From positions 62,001 to 126,000 of the forward strand of contig JAPFBL010000533.1 of the NCBI GenBank assembly GCA_026182355.1: 64,000 bases of DNA, in the 5' to 3' direction. Position 1 is the stretch's first letter, and every line of letters starts with the position of its first letter. Shown here piece after piece: positions 44,891 through 54,429 of this stretch. The DNA comes from Hermatobates lingyangjiaoensis (lineage: Eukaryota; Arthropoda; Insecta; Hemiptera; Hermatobatidae). Both the position numbers and the translations under genes were made by a program. The notes beneath the pieces were generated by a model. That model saw only the letters and a program-made list of their open reading frames with translations, did no database searches and had not been told where the DNA came from.

Positions 44891-44950
44891 GACTCGGGCA
44901 TATGATTAGTTAAAATATGAAAAGATATGATTCTGAAATATATTTGATCA

Positions 44951-45253
44951 TACAGGGTTGGCCAAAAGTCACCCGACACTAAAATAAAATTTCGAAAACC
45001 AATGTTTATTTAATGTTATTTATTAAGGTTTTCGTATGTTTTCACAACTTTATGTTGTTTAAATATTATTTTATGTTGTTTTAAATATTATTAATATTAA
45101 TTAATTAATTAATTAATGTCGCTCAAGAAGGACGTCAGTTTGAGCAATTTTAAAGAACCTTGATGTTCAAGTTTTATTAAATTCCTCCCTAATAAAATCC
45201 TTATAATAAAATGGGTTTGATTTACTGTCGGGTGACTTTCGGCCAACCCTGTA
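44951..45253. mobile_element. MITE with TA target duplication and 30-bp terminal inverted repeats
   Basis: The left end 'cagggttggccaaaagtcac' and the right end 'gtgactttcggccaaccctg' are inverted with few mismatches over about 30 bp, flanked by TA. At about 300 bp it has no coding capacity. The TA duplication and CAGGG terminus fit the Tc1/mariner superfamily. Confidence 0.82.
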
Positions 45254-45259
45254 TATTTA

Positions 45260-46020
45260 TATGTGGGCTTGATATATATAAACCCCTTGATAACAGCTAC
45301 TTAGGTTAGTTACAATCCAAGATAGACAACGTCCAAAAACGCTCCAACGACTCCAAGAATATCTTACGATGTATGACGGTTTTCCCTATTTCTAATATAA
45401 AACATTAATAAAACCCAACAGGTATCAACAGTAAAAAAAATGGTTTAAGTAATTGAAAAAAAAATGTGTCGTATGTATACATGTTTATAAATTATGCGAT
45501 TATGCTAATTTCTAAATGGAGAAAGTATTATTGATAAAAAAAACATGATTTATACTAAGTTACTAGAACTATAATAGAAGAATTTCTTTAAAATAAATAG
45601 CAGAATCAATTGGATAGTTAGATGTTGAATTATAGTTTCCAGAGAGTGAGTTATCTGTGTGTCAGCCTTAGCTATATAAGACTATTTTTGAAGTAAAACT
45701 TCTTATGAGAGAGTTAGTCAATAAAAACGCTTAACTTTTCATGTGAAGGAACCATGGTGTGAAGATAGAGGGTAAAGTTGTTGTGTTCACCGGATATAGG
45801 TGGAGAGTTATGAAGGGGTTAAAGTCATTGTGTTGACTGGACGTGGGCGGTCCTAAAGGGGACAAGGGGTAAGATTTTAACAGGAAGAAGACGGGGGTGG
45901 GGGTGGAATTTACTTCTGAATTGCTCAACACTTCTAGAAATTCAAATCAAATTAAAAGAGACAGTTTTTTACAATTCTTATTAATAATATTCTGTTAAAT
46001 ATAACTCCTAATTAATTTAT
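45260..46020. other. No recognised feature
   Basis: AT-rich sequence without supported gene or repeat. Confidence 0.5.
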
Positions 46021-46184
46021 TAATGCCTCATTGTAGGGTAAAAAAGTTAATGAAATTTTTCCCACACAAAGAAGTTTAATAATATAAACAACACATTCCA
46101 CACACGTAGAGTACGTCTTCAAGTATTAACTAAAAAATAACATATATCAGAGAATATATGGTCTATATATATATATATATATAA

Positions 46185-46300
46185 AAGTCGTTATCAGCCT
46201 TTGGAGCGGTTCACTTCTTTTCCTGAAGACGAGGACATCGAAATATAGTAGTGAGTTCAGTGGTTTCCTTTCTATGTGTTCTTTTTTAATTTCTAGTTTA
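46185..46300 (+). mobile_element. PLE family G copy
   Basis: Shares 'gttatcagcctttggagcg' and 'cgaaatatagtagtgagttc' with 56695-56815. A hammerhead-like motif lies at 46211-46255: CUGAAGA, a weak stem II, GAAA, UAUA, and outer pairing UCACU/AGUGA. (TA)n on both sides. Confidence 0.65.
46211..46255 (+). ncRNA. Hammerhead-like motif, PLE family G
   Basis: CUGAAGA (46223-46229) and GAAA (46240-46243) are present, with only two pairs in stem II. Outer stem I UCACU/AGUGA is conserved in the 56721-56768 copy. Confidence 0.6.
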
Positions 46301-46319
46301 TATATATATATATATATAT

Positions 46320-46560
46320 GGTAAAAGGGAAAACGATCCAAAAGGACAACAAACGTTTCGCGGTAAATCCACAAACACAGAACAAAGGAACAAACACACA
46401 CTTATTGTCTCTAATTTTCTGTTGAACCGTCATCAGGAGAGTTGAGAAACTCAACTTTCAACTCTCCTGATGATGGTTTAACCGAAAATTAGAGACAATA
46501 AGTGTGTATGTGATTTTCGTTGAAACGTATATATATTGTTTGTGATTTACGTTGAAACGT
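46320..46560. mobile_element. PLE family D palindrome
   Basis: The left end has 'acgatccaaaaggacaac' next to (TA)n. Ribozymes are at 46407-46442 (-) and 46463-46495 (+), joined 20 bp apart. Confidence 0.8.
46463..46495 (+). ncRNA. Hammerhead ribozyme, PLE family D
   Basis: UCUC/GAGA stem I, CUGAUGA, spacer U, GGUU/AACC, GAAA, AUUA with cleavage after A46491. Confidence 0.8.
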
Positions 46561-46589
46561 ATATGTATATATATATAGAACAAATATCA

Positions 46590-46790
46590 GAGAGCTATCT
46601 ACAGTGTAAACTAAATTTACTATCGATAACTCTCTGATGTCATTGTATTTTTTTAGTAAATGCCTGAAGAAGAACAACATATTAGAAACGTGTTGTTTAT
46701 AATAGTAAATTTCTATTATTTTCTACTTTTTTACCCTACAATGAGTAAATACCACATAATAAATTATTTCACTACCTTAGAATTATTGTT
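46590..46790 (+). mobile_element. PLE family C copy
   Basis: CUGAAGA at 46664-46670, a GAAACGUGUU 3' half and the 'gagtaaataccacataataa' tail. Stem II is weakened (the GUUC partner reads UUA). Confidence 0.68.
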
Positions 46791-47154
46791 TGTAAATATT
46801 AAAATATAGGAATTCTGGTACCTATAAGAACCTATTAGTATTCGTAACTGTACCGATTATGGTTTCACTAGTGTATTTGTCATGTGGAAGCAAACATAGT
46901 TTCTTTCCTTAATAATTTTACATTTCGTAAAATACGTAAACGTAGATGTACGATGCGTATACGTAGACTCTTTTACACGTTGTAAAGAAAATGAATACTG
47001 TACAACATGGATTTGTCAAAGAAATAACTGAATTTATAAAATGTAGAAAACCGCGACTGTAATTTTTATACTTGTAATAAGAGAATAGAAGTCGTGTTTA
47101 ACTTTTGCTAACTTCAAACTTTTCTATCCTTCATTGTCAAACATAATACTCAAG

Positions 47155-47488
47155 GTTATGTTAGGGTAGGTTAGGTTGCAGTGGTAGTCCCACAAGGGAA
47201 CACACGTATGCCGAGCATTCACCCTTTGAGATACCACACAATGAAGATTGATTCTACATTGGGAGTCCTAAATTTTGCCTAACTCAAGTGTATTTTGAGT
47301 AGGGACCTTTAACGAGTACCTGACATTGTATAGGCTCAGGACCAACGGTTTAACGTCCTTTTCCGAGGGACGACGTGCTCAGATTTATTCACCTACCGCA
47401 TGAATAAATCGAAGGCCAGGTGGGGATCGAACCCCGGTCCCATCAGTTCAGATGCGAGTACGTAACCACTGAGCTAACCTGGTCCCCA
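47155..47488 (-). mobile_element. tRNA-derived SINE family S1 with TTAGG-like end
   Basis: On the minus strand: head with 'gctcagtggttacg' and 'ccggggttcgatccc' (box A and box B-like), body, 'taggactcccaatgta', and the same end region as 13236-13340 ('gttcccttgtgggactac'), finishing in a degenerate AACCTAACC. Confidence 0.82.
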
Positions 47489-47655
47489 TAATTAATCCAA
47501 CACTTAAGTGAGTTAAAATAACAGTAATTTAAATCTGCGCGACTGTAAAATAAAAAAGCTGCCCGTACTTTTCCTGCGAGTACAAACATTTTATAAAAGT
47601 CTTTCAAACCACGTAAATCCTTTACTTACGCATACTTGAATCACGAAAAATTCAG

Positions 47656-47815
47656 GACTCTCAATATAGAATCAACAGGTAATATCGCTCGCCTTTTACT
47701 CAAAAGTAGGTGCCAAATAATAAATAATCCACAATTCTCGCCCCTAAAACAGCTCAAAAGGTAATAGCCTTACAAGTGTGGGCGTTGGAAAACAGATCAA
47801 ACAAAACAACAATCA
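47656..47815 (+). mobile_element. SINE S1 3' region fragment
   Basis: Matches the 3' region of 18950-19100 ('gaatcaacaggtaat', 'ggtgccaaataataaat'), without head or body. Confidence 0.65.
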
Positions 47816-48499
47816 ACTTACCCACACAACTGATGAAGTTTAACTTATTTTAAAGTAATTTTTGAGTAAACTAACATTGTATTCAACATTGTAGTGTACG
47901 AAAAAAAAACCTAAATTATTTCGATTGATTTGAACAAAATTGTTCATTAAAATGGTAATACTTCAATGGTGGGGATGATATTGGAAGAGTGCGAACTATA
48001 TCAAGAAAGTTTAAACTTCGAAACTTAAAACTTTGTAAAGTGACAACTTTGATTATCATAATTAAAATTAAAAAAAAAATTATCAGCGAAGTATAATTAA
48101 TTTTTGAAAATATCTCCAATAATGAAAGTCTTTATTAAAAAAAAAAAAAAAAAAAAACATGTTCCTAATTTGGAAAGAGATAAAGTTTGGATGTCTTGCA
48201 AACAATTAATTATACCTAAAGAGTTCTTTCTTTATTAGATTCAAGTTAATTTACTGACTTGAATCAACGCCAAACTTCTAATTGATGACTTCATAAAGTG
48301 AAAAGGAAAAGAAACAAAAAAAAAGAAGGCTATTCTCCGTAGTCTAATTATTAATATTGAAAGGAAACGTTTCAGCAACTATTAAATATCTAGCTATGCA
48401 TTATTTTTTTTTTGCAAATTATTTTGATCAATTTGTGTTTTAATTGTTTTCTGTGTTTACAGCATACTGGTTTTCAAAAACAAAAAAAAAAAAATATGG

Positions 48500-48715
48500 T
48501 TGTAGTGTAAAAATCTAATGAAATGGTCTCCACATATAAACATTTTAATGATATAAACAACGCGTTTCGAACACGAAGTGTTCTTCCTCAGGCATTAACT
48601 AAGGATGAGTGCCTCTGAATAAGACTCATCCTTAATATATGTGGAGACCATTTCATTAGATTATTACCCTACAATGAGTAAATACCACATAATAACTGAT
48701 TGCACTACATTAGAA
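48500..48715. mobile_element. PLE family C palindrome, right copy nearly reduced to its tail
   Basis: The left copy has a full ribozyme (48545-48598). The right copy keeps only 'atatgtggagaccatttc' onward and the 'gagtaaataccacataataa' tail. The two meet at about 48605-48630. Confidence 0.78.
48545..48598 (-). ncRNA. Hammerhead ribozyme, PLE family C
   Basis: UUAAUG, C, CUGAGGA, spacer A, GAACAC/GUGUUC, GAAA, CGCGUU, G, bulge, CAUUAA. All core bases are canonical. Confidence 0.82.
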
Positions 48716-48954
48716 GAAAAATATGGTTACTTGAGTTCTATTTAGTGTTTCTCCCTTTCATTCATACTTGACGACTGATCTTTTTAAACTGAAAAGAAAG
48801 ATGAAACTGTATATTGTTGAGTCGGTTATAAAATGATGTAGATTTGGAGGAAGATGATTTGAGGAAAAGACTTCTTAATATCAGGAGAATGACAGCTGTT
48901 GGAGTATAAATAAATTTACTTTTAAAATAATACTTGTCTAACTTATTCTTTGTT

Positions 48955-49102
48955 ACCAGGCATGCTTGCAGCAGTATTGTTGGTCTCTAACTGTCTCTGC
49001 ACTAGCAAGTTTGGTTCCCCTCTTATCTCTCCTTATGATGTGTCAAACCGAAAATTAGACTCTGAGATTGTCTGTAATCTCTCTATGTTTCTTTATGTAC
49101 CA

Positions 49103-49105
<3 letters not shown>
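48955..49105 (+). mobile_element. Decayed PLE family D copy
   Basis: Retains 'aaaccgaaaattaga' but the core reads CUUAUGA and stem I no longer pairs well. It ends at (TA)n 49109-49140. Confidence 0.62.
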
Positions 49106-49140
<35 letters not shown>

Positions 49141-49145
<5 letters not shown>

Positions 49146-49234
49146 GTTGGGTTTTTGACTCTGACGAAGACCGCTTGTTACGGTTGAAAGATCTTAGTCT
49201 TGTTTTCCCATTTTTTATTGTGGTTTGATCATTG

Positions 49235-49236
<2 letters not shown>
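49141..49236 (+). mobile_element. PLE family A single copy
   Basis: A plus copy from 'gttgggtttttgac' to 'gtttgatcattgat', between TA tracts at 49109-49140 and 49237-49278. Confidence 0.83.
49157..49199 (+). ncRNA. Hammerhead ribozyme, PLE family A
   Basis: Consensus 43-nt copy. Confidence 0.86.
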
Positions 49237-49278
<42 letters not shown>

Positions 49279-49281
<3 letters not shown>

Positions 49282-49395
49282 ATTTCACATAAACACGTGA
49301 AATAACAATCAATGATCAAACCACAATAAGAAATGAGAAAACAAGACTAAGATCTTTCAACCGTAACAAGCGGTCTTCGTCACAGTCAAAAACCA

Positions 49396-49398
<3 letters not shown>
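49279..49398 (-). mobile_element. PLE family A single copy
   Basis: A minus copy with the full 3' hairpin, separated from the previous copy only by (TA)n. Its ribozyme (49345-49387) reads GUGACGA, with C3 changed to G. Confidence 0.8.
49345..49387 (-). ncRNA. Hammerhead-like copy, PLE family A, C3 mutated
   Basis: All other elements are consensus; C3 is G, which would disrupt the 3-8 pair. Confidence 0.68.
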
Positions 49399-49436
<38 letters not shown>

Positions 49437-49438
<2 letters not shown>

Positions 49439-49610
49439 TATACTTTGGGAGCAGACCTTCTTTTAAACATACCTCATTAAAGATCTTGCCAACATTAAGT
49501 TTAGTATGTTTCCTACATACCTTTTCAAGGTTTCGAATGCTACCTTTCCATCTCTGTGGTACCATATAAATTAACTCACCGATTTTTTTATCTTTCATTG
49601 TATTTTTCAT
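49437..49610 (-). pseudogene. PLE ORF N-terminal fragment downstream of the ribozyme (left arm)
   Basis: Minus-strand coding reads MKNTMKDKKIGELI, then GSIRNLEKVCRKHTKLNVGK and CLKEGLLPKY. The spaced pattern LEK..K..KL...I.F...C....LPK is characteristic of the N-terminal part of PLE ORFs. Its position after the hammerhead shows that the element ends in a partial repeat of its own 5' region (a pseudo-LTR). The fragment runs into the TA tract at 49436. Confidence 0.7.
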
Positions 49611-49618
49611 ATTACATT

Positions 49619-49654
49619 TCCGACGTTTCGGTCTACGTTGACCATTTTCAAGGA
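49619..49654 (-). ncRNA. Hammerhead-type motif with UUGAAAA core (left arm)
   Basis: Mirror of 52108-52143, identical in all core positions. Confidence 0.68.
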
Positions 49655-49855
49655 TTCTATATACAAGGTTTTTTTTAAACAATTCTAATAAATACTTATT
49701 TACAATGACAATTACCTCACTTCTATCAAACATAACTAATAATAAAATATTCTTTTAAAAAACACTACCTTAATAAACATGAGTAACAGGTTTGCTACAA
49801 AATTCCCTACATGAACATTTACACAACATTATTTAAATCACTATATAGTTATTTT

Positions 49856-50356
49856 TCACGAATGTAACTTTAAAATTCTGGAAAAACAACAGGACTGATC
49901 ATTAATGTTCGGCTTCTTTTCCTTTATGCATAATGATTCAATTATATGCAGCCTCGTGTGATTATTTTCTGCATATAATACTTCAATGTTGTCTTCCAGC
50001 ATTTTTCTACTTAGCCTGCTTTTATGTATGTTCATTGTGTGTTCTTTCGGTCCTGCGAGATGCATCGTAAGTCTGCGTGAAAGTGTTGTCGTCGTAGAAC
50101 CAATGTAGCTCGATTTTAGGAGCTCACAGTCTCCTATAGTGCAATTATATCTGTACACTACATTGGTTTTTTGTAGTTGTGTTTTTTGTTGTAGGTTGTT
50201 CCTAATTATCATATTTGCTGTGCAGGAACTCTTGTAGTAAATACTAATATTTAGATTGTCTGCCGAGTTAACACATGTTGTATTTCTTTTAATTATGGCC
50301 TTCAAAATTCTTTCATCCTTTTTATATTCATTAGAGAATTGATTCTTATAATACAC
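49856..50356 (-). pseudogene. PLE GIY-YIG endonuclease (left arm)
   Basis: NVVYRYNCTIGDC and SSYIGSTTTTLSRRL form the GIY-YIG strands and Arg helix; IIESLCIKEKKPNINDQ carries the catalytic-type Glu near the C-terminus. The frame is separated from the RT part (50396-50875) by two small indels at about 50370-50405 that introduce a stop, which the right arm lacks. Confidence 0.88.
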
Positions 50357-50395
50357 CGTTTATATTCTTCCTTCTTCACCAGCTGATGCTCTTGA

Positions 50396-50881
50396 TTATT
50401 GTTTGAATTTTATATTCTTCATATATTTCCTTAAAATATTGTCGAAGTGTTGGTTACTATAACCATTGTTGACCAATACTTGTTTAATCCTTTCTACTGC
50501 TTGGTCGAAGAGAAGCCAGTCAGACGATGTCTTGAATGCTCTATGTATAAGTGCCTTAATTGTTCCATCTTTATATCTTTCTGGGCACTCACTTTGTGCA
50601 TTTAAATAAACTCCTGCATGCGTTGGTTTAACATATACTGATGTTTCATATTTCCTGTAATTCTGGTTTATTCTTACATCCAGAAAGTTGATATTATTGT
50701 TGACACTGAATTCCTTTGTGAATTTTAAAACTGATGCCTCTTCAAGTGCTTTTTTTAAACACTCAATTTCTTGTTCGTTATTCACCACTAAGAAGCAATC
50801 ATCAACGTAACGGCAGTACACATGGGGCTTGACTATAGATTCTTGTGTTAACACACTATTCTCTACATGGCACATGTAAAA
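50396..50881 (-). pseudogene. PLE reverse transcriptase palm/thumb fragment (left arm)
   Basis: Begins at the palindrome centre with MCHVENSVLTQES, then CRYVDDCFLVV (motif C), INFLDVRINQN and VKPTHAGVYLN, a typical PLE segment after the palm. Motifs upstream of C are missing. Unlike the right arm, this frame is intact through the poly-A site after CLKK. Confidence 0.87.
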
Positions 50882-50887
50882 GTTTTA

Positions 50888-51907
50888 CATGTGCCATGTA
50901 GAGAATAGTGTGTTAACACAAGAATCTATAGTCAAGCCCCATGTGTACTGCCGTTACGTTGATGATTGCTTCTTAGTGGTGAATAACGAACAAGAAATTG
51001 AGTGTTTAAAAAAGCACTTGAAGAGGCATCAGTTTTAAAATTCACAAAGGAATTCAGTGTCAACAATAATATCAACTTTCTGGATGTAAGAATAAACCAG
51101 AATTACAGGAAATATGAAACATCAGTATATGTTAAACCAACGCATGCAGGAGTTTATTTAAATGCACAAAGTGAGTGCCCAGAAAGATATAAAGATGGAA
51201 CAATTAAGGCACTTATACATAGAGCATTCAAGACATCGTCTGACTGGCTTCTCTTCGACCAAGCAGTAGAAAGGATTAAACAAGTATTGGTCAACAATGG
51301 TTATAGTAACCAACACTTCGACAATATTTTAAGGAAATATATGAAGAATATAAATTCAAACAATAATCAAGAGCATCAGCTGGGTGAAGAAGGAAGAATA
51401 CAAACGGTGTATTATAAGAATCAATTCTCTAATGAATATAAAAAGGATGAAAGAATTTTGAAGGCCATAATTAAAAGAAATACAACATGTGTTAACTCGG
51501 CAGACAATCTAAATATTAGTATTTACTACAAGAGTTCCTGCACAGCAAATATGATAATTAGGAACAACCTACAACAAAAAACACAACTACAAAAAACCAA
51601 TGTAGTGTACAGATATAATTGCACTATAGGAGACTGTGAGCTCCTAAAATCGAGCTACATTGGTTCTACGACGACAACACTTTCACGCAGACTTACGATG
51701 CATCTCGCAGGCCCGAAAGAACACACAATGAACATACATAAAAGCAGGCTAAGTAGAAAAATGCTGGAAGACAACATTGAAGTATTATATGCAGAAAATA
51801 ATCACACGAGGCTGCATATAATTGAATCATTATGCATAAAGGAAAAGAAGCCGAACATTAATGATCAGTCCTGTTGTTTTTCCAGAATTTTAAAGTTACA
51901 TTCGTGA
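50888..51907 (+). pseudogene. PLE RT-GIY-YIG fragment (right arm)
   Basis: Codons from 50888 read through CRYVDDCFLVV; at about 51008 one A is missing from an A-run and the frame shifts. From 51002 to the stop at 51905-51907 a 301-codon frame holds the RT thumb (INFLDVRINQN), linker, and complete GIY-YIG (VVYRY and YIG near residues 200-225, Glu in IIESLCIK). The right arm thus has an intact linker and nuclease but a broken RT, opposite to the left arm. Confidence 0.88.
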
Positions 51908-52107
51908 AAAATAACTATATAGTGATTTAAATAATGTTGTGTAAATGTTCATGTAGGGAATTTTGTAGCAAACCTGTTACTCATGTTTATTAAGGTAGTG
52001 TTTTTTAAAAGAATATTTTATTATTAGTTATGTTTGATAGAAGTGAGGTAATTGTCATTGTAAATAAGTATTTATTAGAATTGTTTAAAAAAACCTTGTA
52101 TATAGAA

Positions 52108-52143
52108 TCCTTGAAAATGGTCAACGTAGACCGAAACGTCGGA
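52108..52143 (+). ncRNA. Hammerhead-type motif with UUGAAAA core (right arm)
   Basis: UCC (52108-52110) pairs with GGA (52141-52143). UUGAAAA (52111-52117) stands where CUGANGA is expected, followed by spacer U, stem II GGUC (52119-52122) with GACC (52129-52132), GAAA (52133-52136), CGUC with cleavage expected after C52140. C3 to U and G8 to A keep a Watson-Crick 3-8 pair. Activity is not established. Confidence 0.7.
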
Positions 52144-52151
52144 AATGTAAT

Positions 52152-52293
52152 ATGAAAAATACAATGAAAGATAAAAAAATCGGTGAGTTAATTTATATGG
52201 TACCACAGAGATGGAAAGGTAGCATTCGAAACCTTGAAAAGGTATGTAGGAAACATACTAAACTTAATGTTGGCAAGATCTTTAATGAGGTAT
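52152..52293 (+). pseudogene. PLE ORF N-terminal fragment downstream of the ribozyme (right arm)
   Basis: Encodes MKNTMKDKKIGELIYMVPQR and GSIRNLEKVCRKHTKLNVGK, ending in IFNEV at the TA tract. It matches the left arm fragment, which continues CLKEGLLPKY. It begins 8 bases after the ribozyme. Confidence 0.7.
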
Positions 52294-52639
52294 ATATATA
52301 TATATATATATATATAACCAATAAAATGAAAAGATTCTACAAACTAAATAAGTTAGATTAACGAAAAACACACATAAAAGAAATATTTCACTGATATCAC
52401 AATTATATTGCCCTATCATGAGGAAGATAGATGTGAATCGCTCGGAAGACAGATAACCACCCTTGTGAGTACTATCAGAATATTATTATAATTTTACGAC
52501 TTTATTGCTTGGCAGATTTAGAGATGTGACAGAAAAGACTGGCAACAATAGCAATTAAAACCGATTGAAATCTATTTCACTTTGTTCAAAATGAAATGAA
52601 TTTATAAATAAATAATATTATAATAACTGGTATTATTAT

Positions 52640-52810
52640 AGACATCCGTCTGCTTACCTCACGAATCTCCTTGTCGCAGACGTCCGACCGGTTTCGCGAA
52701 TGTGCATCTTCAATTAGGGCAAATCATAGTCGAAGAAGAGTTTTAGTAGTCCTAGGTAAACCTATTGGACGTCTAGTACAACGATTTACGATGTATGACG
52801 GAATGGTATT
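52640..52810 (-). mobile_element. Decayed PLE family K copy
   Basis: The minus strand at 52681-52720 has UUGAAGA, GC/GC stem II, GAAACCGGUC, but stem I no longer pairs. Flanks 'acgatgtatgacgg' resemble 7890-7900 ('acgaggtatgacag'). Confidence 0.55.
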
Positions 52811-53440
52811 ATAATATGATGTTTACTAACTTCTGTGGTACTAACAATGTGCAAGAGTATACTAACTGTTACAATAACAAATTTTATAAGTATATCAGAT
52901 AATGAAATACTATATCCCAGAGGACCATAAGGTGAAAGGAAACCCCATACTTCTTTTAACGTTATTGAAACTAGATAACCTGGCCCGCATATTAATGGAG
53001 TTCTCGAAAATATCTCATTGAATCTAAAGCTTCTCATGTATAAATTAATTCTCACTAGTTTTCTTTTTATAAATCTCTTCCATGTTTGCATGACAAACGA
53101 AGAAAGTTTTCCTTTTATTAAAATATTAAAGTATTTTAGTTATATTTAAAAAGCTTCTTCTAAAAGCAGAATATATTATATATCTTACAATGAAAACTTT
53201 TGCATTTTCATGCAAAACTGTTTCCTCTAAAACATCTCACAACTTAAATACCTGGGATTTTTAGATATTCCTGAATACATGTTTTTTTTTATTTAAAAAA
53301 AAATTGCATTCCTTTTGGGTAAGATAAGAGAATGTTTCATTATATAATCTGAAATTTACATAAAAATAAAGTCTGAAAACATTAACTCTTAATCGGTAGT
53401 AAATCAAGCCTCCATTAAACAGAATTCTTGGTGGTTTCGT
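52810..53440. other. No recognised feature
   Basis: AT-rich, no supported gene. Confidence 0.5.
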
Positions 53441-53447
53441 ATATGTG

Positions 53448-53801
53448 GCGAGAGATAGAGGGTGGGGAGAGAGAGAGAGAGAAGGCGGGGAGAGAATGAA
53501 AGAGGAAGGAGGGAGAGACAAGAGAGGAGAGAGAGAAACAAAGGGGGAGAGAGATAGAGAAAGAAAGGGGAGAGAGATAGAAAGAAAGTAAGAAGACAGA
53601 GAGCCAGAGAAAGAAAACGGAGGGAGAAAGAAAAAGAAAGGGGGAGAGAGATAGAGAGAGAGAAAGAAAGGGGAGAGAGATAGAAAGAAAGTAAGAAGAC
53701 AGAGAGAGAGAAAGAGAAAGAAAACGGAGGGAGAAAGAAAAAGAAAGGGGGAGAGAGATAGAGAGAGAGAGAAAGAAAGGGGAGAGAGGTAGAAAGTAAG
53801 A

Positions 53802-53839
<38 letters not shown>

Positions 53840-54125
53840 CGGAGGGAGAAAGAAAAAGAAAGTGGGAGAGAGATAGAGAGAAAGAAAGAAAGGGGAGAGA
53901 GATAGAAAGAAAGTAAGAAGACAGAGAGAGAGAAAGAGAAAGAAAACGGAGGGAGAAAGAAAAAGAAAGGGGGGTGAGATAGAGAGAGAGAGAAAGAAAG
54001 GGGAGAGAGGTAGAAAGTAAGAAGACAGAGAGAGAGAGAGAGAAAACGGAGGGAGAAAGAAAAAGAAAGTGGGAGAGAGATAGAGAGAAAGAAAGAAAGG
54101 GGAGAGAGATAGGAAGAAAGTAAGA

Positions 54126-54156
<31 letters not shown>

Positions 54157-54420
54157 AAACGGAGGGAGAAAGAAAAAGAAAGGGGGAGAAAGATAGAGAG
54201 AGAGAAAGAAAGGGGAGAGAGAGATAAAAAGAAAGTAAGAAGAGCGAGAGAGAGAGAGAGGGGGGGGAGAGAAAGGAGGGAAAGATAAGAGAGAGAAATG
54301 GAGAGAGAGAGATAGAGAGAGTAAGGGAGAAATCGGGGAAGAGAGAGAGAGAGAGAGAAAGGAGGGAGAGAGAAAGAAAGAAGGAGAGAGAGTGAGAGGA
54401 GAGGAAGAAGAGATATGTCC
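53448..54420. repeat. Polypurine (GA-rich) array of about 970 bp
   Basis: Plus strand almost only A and G. Higher-order units of roughly 105-135 bp recur, marked by 'agtaagaagacagagagaga' and 'aaaacggagggagaaagaaa'. The minus strand reads Ser/Leu/Phe-rich in two frames because of the polypyrimidine composition; I do not consider these genes. Confidence 0.94.
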
Positions 54421-54429
54421 AACATTCGT

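Larger units (their letters stand above)
49437..52293. mobile_element. 2.9-kb PLE palindrome with RT and GIY-YIG arms
   Basis: The left arm (49437-50881) and right arm (50883-52293) are almost identical inverted copies with a one-base spacer at 50882 inside 'cacatgtaaaag'. Each arm, read from the centre outward, carries RT from just before YVDD, GIY-YIG, a 3' UTR, a hammerhead with a variant core, and then the N-terminal start of a PLE ORF, ending at (TA)n (49399-49436; 52291-52316). The left arm extends about 32 bp further. Differences are mostly single-base indels that break the frame in one arm or the other. Both copies are truncated at the same RT position. Confidence 0.9.

Noticed and set aside
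52370..52450. Additional hammerhead near 'ccctatcatgaggaag'
   Set aside because: The core would read CUCAUGA and no GAAA or stem I partner is in place.
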